A stretch of 41,398 nucleotides of DNA, taken from contig DAOUFU010000206.1 in assembly GCA_034429275.1 (NCBI GenBank), forward strand, positions 1 through 41,398, read 5' to 3'. This document shows positions 24,649 through 32,564 of the stretch, in pieces. A model generated the notes under the pieces. The model saw only the letters and a list, made by a program, of their open reading frames with translations. It searched no databases and was not told where the DNA came from. This DNA is from DAOUFU01 sp034429275. GTDB taxonomy: Bacteria > Chloroflexota > Anaerolineae > Aggregatilineales > Aggregatilineaceae. Made by a program: the position numbers and the translations under genes. Each line of letters opens with the position of its first letter. The first letter of the stretch is position 1.

Positions 24649-25863
24649 ATGGATTTCGCACTTACTGAAGAACAGATCATGGCGCGCGACATGGTGCGCC
24701 AGTTTGCCCAGGGTGAGATTGCCCCGACCATCAAGGAGTGGGACCGCAAACATGAGCCACATCCCGGCGTGCTGGGCCGCATGGCTGAGCTGGGCATCCT
24801 GGGGATCAATATCCCTGTGCGCTATGGTGGGCAAGGGTTCGACTATGTGACGTTGGCGTTGGCCTGCGAGGAACTCGAACGGGTGGATGCCAGCCTGCGC
24901 GTGGTGATGTCGGTCCATGCCGGGCTGAACAGCCTGGCGATGTTGCAGTGGGGCACCGAGGAGCAGAAACAGCGTTTTTTGGTCCCCCAGGCGCGCGGTG
25001 AAAAATACGCGGGGTACGCACTGACTGAGCCGGACGCGGGGAGCGATCCGGTCAGTCTGCGCGCAACTGCTCGCCGCGAGGGCGATGTATATATCCTCAA
25101 CGGTGAGAAGATGTGGATCAGCCTGGCCACCAAAGCCGATCATATGCTGGTCTTCGCCAAGACCGATCCTCACGCCGAGCCGGTTCACAAGGGCATCACG
25201 GCCTTCATCATCGAGCGCAGTATGAAGGGCGTCACGGTGGGGGACATTCATGGCAAGATGGGCGTGCGCGCCGGGTCCACCGGCTGGATCGCCATGCAGG
25301 ATGTCGAAGTGCCGGTCGATAACCGGCTGGGTGAAGAGGGGGAAGGCTTCTATATTGCCATGAGTTGCCTGGATAACGGGCGATTCACTGTGGCGGCGGG
25401 GGCGACGGGCTGCATCCGCGCCTGCCTGGAAGACAGCATCAAATATGCCAAAGAGCGCCATACTTTTGGGGTACCGATTGCTGAGCACCAACTGATCAAG
25501 CAGAAGATCGCTTTTATGCAGCAGTGGTACGACGCGGCGTTTTTGCTGGTGATGCGCGCGGCATGGCTCAAGAACAAAGGGATTCGTAACACGCGCGAGA
25601 CGGCAGTTGCCAAGTGGTTTGCGACCGATATGAGTGTCAAAGCGGCGCTGGAAGCGGTTCAGCTGCATGGCGCGTATGGGTTCAGCGATGAATACGATGT
25701 TGAGCGCTACCTGCGCAATGCCAAAGGCGCGACGATCTACGAGGGATCGAGCGAAATTCAGCAGCTCTTGCAGGCCGATTATGCCCTGGGTAACCGGAAA
25801 AATAGACCGCTGCGCTGCGAACTGCCCGCCTACGATGAAGAATGGTGGCAGGCCGAAGGATAA
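24649..25863 (+). CDS. Acyl-CoA dehydrogenase
   Basis: A 404-residue FAD-dependent dehydrogenase that oxidises an acyl-CoA to the 2-enoyl-CoA and passes electrons to ETF. N-terminal helical domain: FALTEEQIMARDMVRQFAQGEIAP. Middle domain: YALTEPDAGSDP and WISLATKADHMLVFAKTD, FAD-contacting signatures. C-terminal domain: RHTFGVPIAEHQLIKQKIA and QLHGAYGFSDEYDVERYLRNAKGATIYEGSSEIQ, with the likely catalytic base Glu365. ATG 24649 has AAGGA 9 nt upstream. etfB and etfA follow directly, so electrons should flow to this ETF. Substrate chain length or branching is not clear from sequence. A terminator-like hairpin lies in the leader. Confidence 0.96.
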   Translation: MDFALTEEQIMARDMVRQFAQGEIAPTIKEWDRKHEPHPGVLGRMAELGILGINIPVRYGGQGFDYVTLALACEELERVDASLRVVMSVHAGLNSLAMLQWGTEEQKQRFLVPQARGEKYAGYALTEPDAGSDPVSLRATARREGDVYILNGEKMWISLATKADHMLVFAKTDPHAEPVHKGITAFIIERSMKGVTVGDIHGKMGVRAGSTGWIAMQDVEVPVDNRLGEEGEGFYIAMSCLDNGRFTVAAGATGCIRACLEDSIKYAKERHTFGVPIAEHQLIKQKIAFMQQWYDAAFLLVMRAAWLKNKGIRNTRETAVAKWFATDMSVKAALEAVQLHGAYGFSDEYDVERYLRNAKGATIYEGSSEIQQLLQADYALGNRKNRPLRCELPAYDEEWWQAEG

Positions 25864-25934
25864 CGGTCGGCCAGAAACGGTTCAAAAGATGATGGCTTAC
25901 GAGAAGCGGGCTGCGTTATCAGGAGGATAGAACC

Positions 25935-26720
25935 TTGCATGTAGTAGTAGTTGCTAAAAACACACCGGACACCGCCGCGACGGTGACGGTGACGCCTGAC
26001 GGCAAGGCCGACTGGGGCAAAGATCTGGTGATCAACCCCTGGGACGAATATGCAGTCACTGAAGCGGTCCTGCTCCAGGCGGCGCACAAGGTCAAGGTAA
26101 CGATCATGGCGGTGGGGCCAGAGGCACAGAACGAAGCCCTCAAGCACGGGCTGGCTATCGGCTGCGACCAGGCGATTCGCCTGTGGGATGAAGCGCTGGT
26201 TGGTGCCGACAGTCTGGCGGTCGCCCAAGTGATCGCGGCGGCAGTCAAAAAGCTGGGTGATGTGGACCTGCTGATCTTCGGCAAAGAGTTCTCCGATGTG
26301 GCGTCGGAGGCACACGTTTTCCAGGCTGCGCGCAAGCTGGGCTGGAACGCGGTGGGATTTGTGGCGCAGATCGCGGCGATTGACTTCGGCGCGAAGACTC
26401 TTCGCGTCCGGCGACAGGCCGAAGGTGGGACCGAGACTATTGCCGCTACGCTGCCCGCCGTGATCAGCGTGGTGAAGGACATCAACAAGCCGAAATATCC
26501 CACCCTGATCGGCATCCGCAAGGCGGCCAAGGCAGACCTGCCGGTGTGGGGCTTGGGCGACCTGGGATTGAGCGCGGAAGCGGTGCGTGCAAGGACCCGC
26601 CAGGAGCGTTACCAGGAACTGCCCAGGCGCGAGGGCGCTGCCGAGATCATCGACGGACCGACGGCACAGGCCAAAGCCGAGGCGTTGGTCGCGCGGCTGA
26701 TCGAGGAGAAGGTGCTATGA
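25935..26720 (+). CDS. etfB: Electron transfer flavoprotein beta subunit
   Basis: A 261-residue EtfB. The N-terminal VVVVAKNTPDTAATVTVTPDG, INPWDEYAVTEAVLL and VTIMAVGPEAQNEALKHGLAIGCDQAI are ETF-beta signatures. LPAVISVVKDINKPKYPTLIGIRKA is the conserved region that includes the recognition loop. EtfB binds AMP structurally and docks with acyl-CoA dehydrogenases. The start is TTG 25935, set by a perfect AGGAGG (25921-25926) with 8-nt spacing; the nearby ATG is out of frame. The stop overlaps the etfA start (ATGA). Third codon usage and spacing match the neighbours. Confidence 0.96.
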   Translation: MHVVVVAKNTPDTAATVTVTPDGKADWGKDLVINPWDEYAVTEAVLLQAAHKVKVTIMAVGPEAQNEALKHGLAIGCDQAIRLWDEALVGADSLAVAQVIAAAVKKLGDVDLLIFGKEFSDVASEAHVFQAARKLGWNAVGFVAQIAAIDFGAKTLRVRRQAEGGTETIAATLPAVISVVKDINKPKYPTLIGIRKAAKADLPVWGLGDLGLSAEAVRARTRQERYQELPRREGAAEIIDGPTAQAKAEALVARLIEEKVL

Positions 26721-27694
26721 GCGCGACGGTGTTTGTGTGGATTGAGCAACATAACGGGCAGGCGCTGAGCGCCGGATGGGAAGCCCTGGGGTTGGCACGA
26801 CGACTGGCCGGAGATGGCCAGGTGACGGCGCTGGTCTTCGGACAGGGGATCGGTGAACTGGCGCAGGCGGCGATCTATCGTGGTGCTGATGCCGTGATCA
26901 AAGCCGATGATGCGACGCTGGCGGCCTATCGTTTTGAGCCTTACGTAGCGTTGCTAACTGCCCTGGTGCGTGATCGTACCCCTCAGATTGTGCTGGCCGG
27001 GGCAACGACCGCTGGGCGCGAGCTGCTGGCAGGAGTCTCGGCAGAGGTGGATGGTGGCCTGCTGGCCGACGTGACGGAATTGACTCTTGATGGGGGCAAG
27101 CTGCGCGCGGTACGCCCGGTCCTGGGCGGTAAGGTGTTGAGCATAGAAGCTGTTGTCGGCGAAGGGACGCAGTTTGCCACACTGCGGAGCCGGGCATTCC
27201 AGGCCCTGGAGCCGGATGCCAGCCGCACGGGACAGGTGATCGAGGTGGCGCCCGTGCTGTCCGAAAGCGCCATCAGCGCCAAAATCGAGAGTGTGGAAGC
27301 ACCGGCAGGCGGTGTGAACCTCAGCGATGCGTCGATCATCGTGGCAGGTGGTCGCGGGGTAGGCGGGCCAGAAGGATTCGCCCCGGTGCGTGCGCTGGCC
27401 GAAGTGCTGGGCGCAGCGGTGGGCGCGAGTCGCCCGGCGGTGGATGCAGGCTGGATTCCTTACGAATACCAGGTGGGGCAGACCGGCAAAGTCGTCGCGC
27501 CCGACCTGTATATCGCGGCAGGCATTTCGGGGGCGATCCAGCACCAGGCCGGGATGCGCACAGCTAAAGTGATCGTGGCGATCAATAAGGACCCGGAAGC
27601 ACCGATCTTCAAGCTGGCCCGGTTTGGGCTGGTGGGCGACCTATTCGAACTGCTGCCCGCGCTGACGGCGGCGTTCAAGGCGCGGCTGGGATAG
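26717..27694 (+). CDS. etfA: Electron transfer flavoprotein alpha subunit
   Basis: A 325-residue EtfA. The N-terminal domain begins VFVWIEQHNGQALSAGWEALGLARRLA. The C-terminal FAD domain carries SIIVAGGRGVGGPEGFAPVRALAEVLGAAVGASRPAVDAGWIP, then YIAAGISGAIQHQAGMRTAKVIVAINKDPEAPIF, the classic ETF-alpha FAD signature. Together with EtfB it takes electrons from the acyl-CoA dehydrogenase and passes them to a membrane ETF:quinone oxidoreductase, not seen in this window. The ATG overlaps the etfB stop by 4 bp. A strong intrinsic terminator follows 32 nt after the stop. Confidence 0.97.
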   Translation: MSATVFVWIEQHNGQALSAGWEALGLARRLAGDGQVTALVFGQGIGELAQAAIYRGADAVIKADDATLAAYRFEPYVALLTALVRDRTPQIVLAGATTAGRELLAGVSAEVDGGLLADVTELTLDGGKLRAVRPVLGGKVLSIEAVVGEGTQFATLRSRAFQALEPDASRTGQVIEVAPVLSESAISAKIESVEAPAGGVNLSDASIIVAGGRGVGGPEGFAPVRALAEVLGAAVGASRPAVDAGWIPYEYQVGQTGKVVAPDLYIAAGISGAIQHQAGMRTAKVIVAINKDPEAPIFKLARFGLVGDLFELLPALTAAFKARLG

Positions 27695-27725
27695 TTCGCC
27701 GCGCGCTGTCCTGCGTTACAATACG

Positions 27726-27757
27726 GGTCCCTGTCTGATGGCAGGGGCCTGTTTTTT
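27726..27757 (+). terminator. Intrinsic terminator after etfA
   Basis: A 10-bp stem (GGTCCCTGTC pairs with GGCAGGGGCC, with two G-U pairs) closes a TGAT loop and is followed by six T (27752-27757). It ends the acyl-CoA dehydrogenase-etfBA operon. Only 22 nt separate it from the coaBC start codon, so coaBC must be read through it or have a promoter that overlaps it. Confidence 0.8.
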
Positions 27758-27779
27758 CTGGTGGAAAAGGAGTGCGGCT

Positions 27780-29021
27780 GTGGAACCCATTACGCTGCTG
27801 AACGGAAAACGACTCCTGCTGGGGGTCACCGGCAGCATCGCCGTGTATAAGGCGGTGGACCTGGCCAGCAAGCTCACTCAGGCTGGTGCTTCGGTGGATG
27901 TGATCATGACCGATGCATCTCGCCAGTTCGTCACGCCGCTGACGTTTGAAGCCGTCACCGGTCGCCCGGTCTATACCACGATGTGGATGTCTGATCAAGG
28001 AGGACTGCCCACCCATATCGCCCACGTGGGTTTGGGCGAGGGCGCGGATTTGCTGGTGATCGCGCCACTCACAGCGCACACGCTGGCGCGGTTGGCTCAT
28101 GGCATGGCCGATGACCTGCTCTCGGTGACGGCGCTGGCCGCGCGCTGCCCGATTGTCGTCGCCCCGGCGATGGATGGTGGCATGTACGCACACGCGGCGG
28201 TGCAGGCCAACCTGGACGTCCTGCGCACGCGAGGCGTCATGGTGATCGAGCCGGAAGTCGGGCGGTTCGCCTCTGGATTGGAGGGCAAAGGGCGCTTTCC
28301 CGAAACTCCCACGCTGATGGGCCATATCCGGCTGGCACTGGGGCGAACGGGGACGCTGAGCGGGCGGCATATCGTCGTCACGGCGGGGGGCACGCGCGAG
28401 CCGGTAGACCCGGTGCGTTACCTCACCAACCGATCGAGCGGCAAACAGGGGTACGCGCTGGCGCAGGCTGCGCTGGATGCTGGCGCCCAGGTGACCTTGA
28501 TCAGCACGGTGAGTGAACGCCCTGTCCCAGTGGGCGCACGCCTGGTCACCGTCGATACCGCCGAGGCGATGCAGTCCGCCGTGTTGGAACATGTGCGTTC
28601 GGCGGATGCATTGATCATGGCGGCAGCAGTGGCCGATTTTCGCCCGGCAGTTGTAGCCGCGCACAAAATCAAAAAGACGGACGATCCCCAAGAGGTCCCT
28701 GTGTTGACTCTGAAGCGAACACCGGACATCCTGATGGCAGTCAAGGCTCAGCGTGCTGCCGAGGGATGGCCCCGTGTCGTGGTGGGATTTGCTGCCGAGA
28801 GCGACGACCTGTTGGCGAATGCCGAGAGCAAGCTGGAACGTAAGGGACTCGATCTGATCGTGGCAAACGACATCACGGCCAGCGATGCGGGGTTCTCGGT
28901 GGATACCAACCGCGTGGTGCTGATCGCACCAGGTCGCGCGCCTGAACCGCTCGACCTGGCCAGCAAAGCGCGGGTTGCAGAGATTGTGGTCGCACGGGTG
29001 GCGGCGCTGCTGGCTTCATGA
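27780..29021 (+). CDS. coaBC: Bifunctional phosphopantothenoylcysteine decarboxylase/phosphopantothenate-cysteine ligase
   Basis: A 413-residue two-domain enzyme of coenzyme A synthesis. The N-terminal CoaC flavoprotein domain (residues about 1-180) has LLGVTGSIAVYKAVDLASKL and APAMDGGMY, the counterpart of the usual PAMNxxMW substrate loop with Asp in place of Asn. The His of THIAHVGL is the likely catalytic base. The C-terminal CoaB domain (from about 195) has VVTAGGTREPVDPVRYLTNRSSGKQGYALA, MAAAVADF, KIKK and GFAAESDDLL. GTG 27780 has AAGGAG 7 nt upstream. The reaction couples 4'-phosphopantothenate with cysteine, then decarboxylates. It follows the ETF operon and converges on coaX, with stops overlapping (TCATGA). 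The Asn-to-Asp change in the loop is worth checking. Confidence 0.96.
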   Translation: MEPITLLNGKRLLLGVTGSIAVYKAVDLASKLTQAGASVDVIMTDASRQFVTPLTFEAVTGRPVYTTMWMSDQGGLPTHIAHVGLGEGADLLVIAPLTAHTLARLAHGMADDLLSVTALAARCPIVVAPAMDGGMYAHAAVQANLDVLRTRGVMVIEPEVGRFASGLEGKGRFPETPTLMGHIRLALGRTGTLSGRHIVVTAGGTREPVDPVRYLTNRSSGKQGYALAQAALDAGAQVTLISTVSERPVPVGARLVTVDTAEAMQSAVLEHVRSADALIMAAAVADFRPAVVAAHKIKKTDDPQEVPVLTLKRTPDILMAVKAQRAAEGWPRVVVGFAAESDDLLANAESKLERKGLDLIVANDITASDAGFSVDTNRVVLIAPGRAPEPLDLASKARVAEIVVARVAALLAS

Positions 29022-29810
29022 GTTGCGCGGATTGCGCTCCGCGATCAGGCGCAGCCCTTCCAGAGTCAGCCAGGGGTCGACGACATCAAAGCACGTGGTA
29101 TGCGGTCCCAACACAGCCGACAACCCGCCCGTTGCGATCACTCTGGCGCTGCCGATCTCATTTTTGATGCGGGCGACGATGCCTTCCACCATGGCCAGGT
29201 GGCCCAGCACCAACCCGGCCTGCATGGCGTGCACGGTGTTTTTCCCGATGACCGAGGGCGGCGGGATCAGTTCGATATGCTGAAGTTGTGCCGCACGCCC
29301 GACCAGGGCATCGGCTGTTGTATTCAGTCCGGCGGCGATGACTGCGCCAATCATCTCGCCCGGTTCGGTCACCACGGTGAAGGTGGTCGCCGTGCCAAAA
29401 TCCACCACAATGCAGTTGGCATGGAAGCGATCGTAGGCGGCGACTGCATCGGCGATCAAATCACTGCCAACGCGGTCGGGGTAATCGGTTTTGATCGCAA
29501 TGCCTGTATTGATGCGCGCGCTGACGATGACCGGATCGTAGCCCGTGCGCTGGGCCACCATGCCCGCAATGCCGGATGTGAGCTGGGGAACCACACTGCT
29601 AAGCACGGTCTGCTCGAACAGGTCGAGATCGAGCCGTGCTTCACGCAGAAAATTGCGGAACATCACCGCGTATTCATCCGGCATACGCTCACGGACGGTC
29701 TGCACACGCCACAGGTGCGCCCAACGCGTACCATCGTGTACACCAAAGACGATATTGGTGTTGCCGATGTCAATCGCCAGCAAATGAGCCGAGGTATTGG
29801 AATAGGCCAT
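29016..29810 (-). CDS. coaX: Type III pantothenate kinase
   Basis: A 264-residue CoaX that phosphorylates pantothenate in the first step of coenzyme A synthesis. It has the ASKHA phosphate-1 motif LAIDIGNTNIVFGV, the pantothenate-site stretch DYPDRVGSDLIADAVAAYDRF (GxDR-like) and the phosphate-2 motif VVDFGTATTFTVV. IGAVIAAGLNTTADALVGRAAQLQHIEL follows, then the adenosine motif VIATGGLSAVL. The protein is soluble and dimeric in the known family. It converges with coaBC and shares a few bases at the stop, an unusual layout for two genes of one pathway, because they cannot be cotranscribed. Confidence 0.97.
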   Translation of the reverse strand: MAYSNTSAHLLAIDIGNTNIVFGVHDGTRWAHLWRVQTVRERMPDEYAVMFRNFLREARLDLDLFEQTVLSSVVPQLTSGIAGMVAQRTGYDPVIVSARINTGIAIKTDYPDRVGSDLIADAVAAYDRFHANCIVVDFGTATTFTVVTEPGEMIGAVIAAGLNTTADALVGRAAQLQHIELIPPPSVIGKNTVHAMQAGLVLGHLAMVEGIVARIKNEIGSARVIATGGLSAVLGPHTTCFDVVDPWLTLEGLRLIAERNPRNS

Positions 29811-29863
29811 AACTTGATGCCCCAGGGATGCAAACGGATCAGAACAGCGGACGCCTTTGCACC

Positions 29864-31729
29864 CTATTCTAGCGCGATCAGCGCCTCATAGTCTTCAAGA
29901 GTCCCACCATCCAGGCAACATTCGATGATCGTGCGCCCCAACGGGTGCAAGTCGGGTTCCAGGTATTCGGTCAGGCATTGGCGGAAGAAGGCGTAGAGCA
30001 TTTCGGCCCCCTGGTCGTAAGCCGAGTCTCCGACTTCGGGTTGCGTATTGACCGCCAGGAACCACCGCGCGACCATGCGCCCCTCGACGTGCAGTTGGTG
30101 GATCGTGTAACCGAGCAGAGGACAGCGAGCCGGTCGAATCTGGTCGGGTTTGAAGCGGGCACTGCCGCGCCGGGCCAGATATTCGCGGGCCACCCATTCG
30201 CCCATAAAGCCTACGCGCCATGCGCCAATGTGCTGGTTGGGGCAGAGGATATGCCGGGTGCGCTTGTATGTGACGAATTGATCGAGCAGCAGATTGGCCT
30301 GTGTGACGCGCCTGCCGACGGCAAACGGCCAGTACGAGCCGACTCCTTCGCTGTTCATCCCACCGTGATCGACGATGCTGGGGCTGTCGTGGCCGCGCGG
30401 CGCGACCAGCCGCCACAACCAGGCCAGTGCTGGCGGCAGCAGGTGGAACAGCCCAAGGATGCCATAGGACGGCTGGGACTGAGTACATGGCGGCATTCGC
30501 ACGCCAAAGCTGCGTATGTCCACACTCACCGGCTCGTTCACGATGTTGGGAATGGTGCAGCGCGGGATGATCACGCGCGGGTTGGGGCAGGGCTTGCCTG
30601 GGGCGTCTTCGGTATGTTCCCAAATCATGGCGCGGCTGCCCGGCTCGGCATCGATGTTCATGAACAGCAACGGCTGCGGCGGTTGAGCCGTCAGGCGTTC
30701 GAGGTCGATATTGGCCCCATAGCGGTTGATGTGGTTTACACGCACAAACCAGGCGTTTTCTGCATCGGTGACCCACAGCTTGCTGTTGTTGCCCTGGACG
30801 TGTGGATGGCACAGCGCCATGTCATCGGTGACGGGGTGCAGCTCGCAGCTTCGCGGAATTTCCAGGTAACGCTTCTCGCCAGTCACCAGGTTTTCGCCCA
30901 GCAGCAAGCGGCCATCCGGTTCGCGGTGAGCCTGTTCGAGCATCTCACTTTTTCCGCCGCCGCTTGCCCCTTCGTGCATGATGGTGACCACATTATCGTA
31001 AGGGGTGACAACCTGGACCGTCGAGCAATGCGCAGTGATCCAGCCTTCGCGCTCACCCTGGTCGATTAACATGCCATAGATGCCTTTTTTGGCGCTGGGG
31101 CCGGGGTACAGGTTGAACGAGAACATCTCGTAGCGGTCTGGGCGGCGACAGTGAACGACGACCTGTTTGCCCCCGAAGTGAGTGTGGCGAAACGGCGGAA
31201 TGGTGGAGAGGATGGCTTTGGGCGCGAAGGTGGGCGGAAGTTCCTCGTAGGGGATGATTCCTTGCAGCATGGCCAGCCCAAACGCAAAAAACGCCGCGTT
31301 GACCGGCACGATTGCCAGCACATCAACGCCCATACCCTGGCCGGAGACGAAGCCAAAAATCGCCAGTTCCTGGCCCCGGAGCCATTCCAGGGCTTCGGCG
31401 CGCACTTCGGCAAAATCGCGGTTGAAGCGGTGTTGAAAGGTCTCTTTGTCGGTCGGCAGGTCGTCGGCGATCACCATGCAGTCTGGGTCGCGACGCCGGA
31501 GGTATGGGTCCGTGTAGTTGACCGAGATGCCATTACGCACGCGAATCACCGTGGCTTCCACGACTGGCCCGCGGCCAGGCAGATCGTAGGTGACTTCGAA
31601 GCGTGCATTGTTGGGGCCACCACAGGCTAACTCGGCCAGTTCGCCGGTCGTGCTGGCAGCGATCACGCGCGGACATTGGGCGAACAGGTCGGCAATTTCG
31701 GGCGGCGGGTTGTATTTTTCCCAGGGCAC
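29864..31729 (-). CDS. DUF4914-like protein with P-loop (PEPCK-like ATPase fold suspected)
   Basis: An uncharacterised protein of about 621 residues that I match from memory to DUF4914. The visible motif is MHEGASGGGKSEMLEQAHRE, a glycine-rich P-loop (about residues 252-261) that recalls the kinase loop of PEP carboxykinases and HprK. Other conserved-looking blocks are CPNPRVIIPRCTIPNIVNEPVSVDIRSFGVRMPP, IVDHGGMNSEGVGSYWPFAVGRR and LLGYTIHQLHVEGRMVARWFL. No signal peptide is seen, and one weak hydrophobic stretch may be a buried helix. The start is uncertain: GTG 31729 has GGAG 11 nt upstream, while GTG 31741 and ATG 31813 are in frame. It is divergent from the TadE-like genes. The reaction is unknown. 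Confidence 0.7.
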   Translation of the reverse strand: MPWEKYNPPPEIADLFAQCPRVIAASTTGELAELACGGPNNARFEVTYDLPGRGPVVEATVIRVRNGISVNYTDPYLRRRDPDCMVIADDLPTDKETFQHRFNRDFAEVRAEALEWLRGQELAIFGFVSGQGMGVDVLAIVPVNAAFFAFGLAMLQGIIPYEELPPTFAPKAILSTIPPFRHTHFGGKQVVVHCRRPDRYEMFSFNLYPGPSAKKGIYGMLIDQGEREGWITAHCSTVQVVTPYDNVVTIMHEGASGGGKSEMLEQAHREPDGRLLLGENLVTGEKRYLEIPRSCELHPVTDDMALCHPHVQGNNSKLWVTDAENAWFVRVNHINRYGANIDLERLTAQPPQPLLFMNIDAEPGSRAMIWEHTEDAPGKPCPNPRVIIPRCTIPNIVNEPVSVDIRSFGVRMPPCTQSQPSYGILGLFHLLPPALAWLWRLVAPRGHDSPSIVDHGGMNSEGVGSYWPFAVGRRVTQANLLLDQFVTYKRTRHILCPNQHIGAWRVGFMGEWVAREYLARRGSARFKPDQIRPARCPLLGYTIHQLHVEGRMVARWFLAVNTQPEVGDSAYDQGAEMLYAFFRQCLTEYLEPDLHPLGRTIIECCLDGGTLEDYEALIALE

Positions 31730-31933
31730 TGGTGACTTCACTCCGTTATTACGCGCTGTGCAAAGGCCGGACTGAGTGAGAGGTAACCCGGCCATCGTGG
31801 AAGGCCAGCCCATTGTAGCAGTAGAGATGCCGTCTCAGTTCGTTTATTTTTCCCAAAACGAGCGCCACGTCTGACCTTCAAGTTCCTGACCTTGAGGTAA
31901 TGGCGCAACCAAAATGACGGTTTTTAACAGTCT

Positions 31934-31969
31934 TTTACCGTAAATTGCCCGGTGATCCTTTACCATAAA
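31934..31969. repeat. Two TTTACCRTAAA palindromic boxes in a divergent control region
   Basis: An 11-bp near-palindrome appears twice (31934-31944 and 31959-31969), 25 bp apart, in the 311-bp gap between the DUF4914-like gene and the TadE-like genes. The gap also holds a repeat of CTGACCTT (two copies near 31873 and 31888) and the palindrome described in the next entry. No gene is visible in it. Confidence 0.4.
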
Positions 31970-31989
31970 GTCGAGGTGGCTCATCGTGG

Positions 31990-32023
31990 GACAATTGTCA
32001 ACGCTGCCGCATAGTCCAGTAAT
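31990..32023 (+). promoter_or_regulatory. Candidate promoter for the TadE/TadG genes with overlapping palindrome
   Basis: TTGTCA (31995-32000), a 17-bp spacer and AGTAAT (32018-32023) make a moderate promoter match, 17 bp before the start codon at 32041. The -35 overlaps a perfect 10-bp palindrome GACAATTGTC (31990-31999). Confidence 0.35.
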
Positions 32024-32040
32024 CAGGCACAAGGTGTGAG

Positions 32041-32481
32041 ATGCGCGTGAAAAGACATACAGGACGAATGGAACGCGGCCAGAGTTTTGTCGAAATGGCC
32101 TTGGGGATGGTGTTTTTCCTGTTTGTGGTCCTGGGCGTGTTGGACCTGGGGCGGCTGTACTACATCTATGTGGCGATGGAAGATGGCGCAGCAGAGGCGG
32201 CACTTTACCTGGCGCTCAATGCCAACTGCCCGGAGCCTAATGCCGGGGAGTGTGCCGACCCGAATAATGCGCGGTATCGCGCCAGCCACGCCAACAGCCA
32301 GGGCATCGACTGGGAGAACGTGACCATCAATTACCAGTATGTGGCGAACGCGACTGTTGGTGACATGGTCAAGGTGGAGCTGTCGTACCCGTTCAAACTG
32401 CTGACGCCCGTCATCAGCACCATTGCGGGCAACAGCATTGTTTTGCACACCGAATCATACCACGCGGTGATTGAGCGTTAG
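32041..32481 (+). CDS. TadE-like pseudopilin-type envelope protein
   Basis: A 146-residue protein with the TadE signature: a short basic N terminus, then ERGQSFVEMALGMVFFLFVVLGVLDLGRLYYIY. A Gly-Gln junction and the Glu five residues on fit a class III (prepilin-type) signal cleaved between Gly and Gln. The rest is an extracytoplasmic domain with two cysteines (NANCPEPNAGEC) that may form a disulfide. TadE proteins assemble tight-adherence (Flp) pili. AAGGTGTGAG lies before ATG 32041. It heads a run of three Tad-like genes; no Flp pilin, TadA ATPase or prepilin peptidase is present in the window. Confidence 0.85.
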   Translation: MRVKRHTGRMERGQSFVEMALGMVFFLFVVLGVLDLGRLYYIYVAMEDGAAEAALYLALNANCPEPNAGECADPNNARYRASHANSQGIDWENVTINYQYVANATVGDMVKVELSYPFKLLTPVISTIAGNSIVLHTESYHAVIER

Positions 32482-32564
32482 CACGCGCCGACCAGCAGCG
32501 CGGATCGCCTGACAGGTGGGCGATCCCCAACGCCGATCAGCGCGATGATGTGGAGGTTACAGCC

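Noticed and set aside
27717..27722. TACAAT as a coaBC promoter
   Set aside because: A start from this box would fall inside the terminator stem and there is no -35 match.
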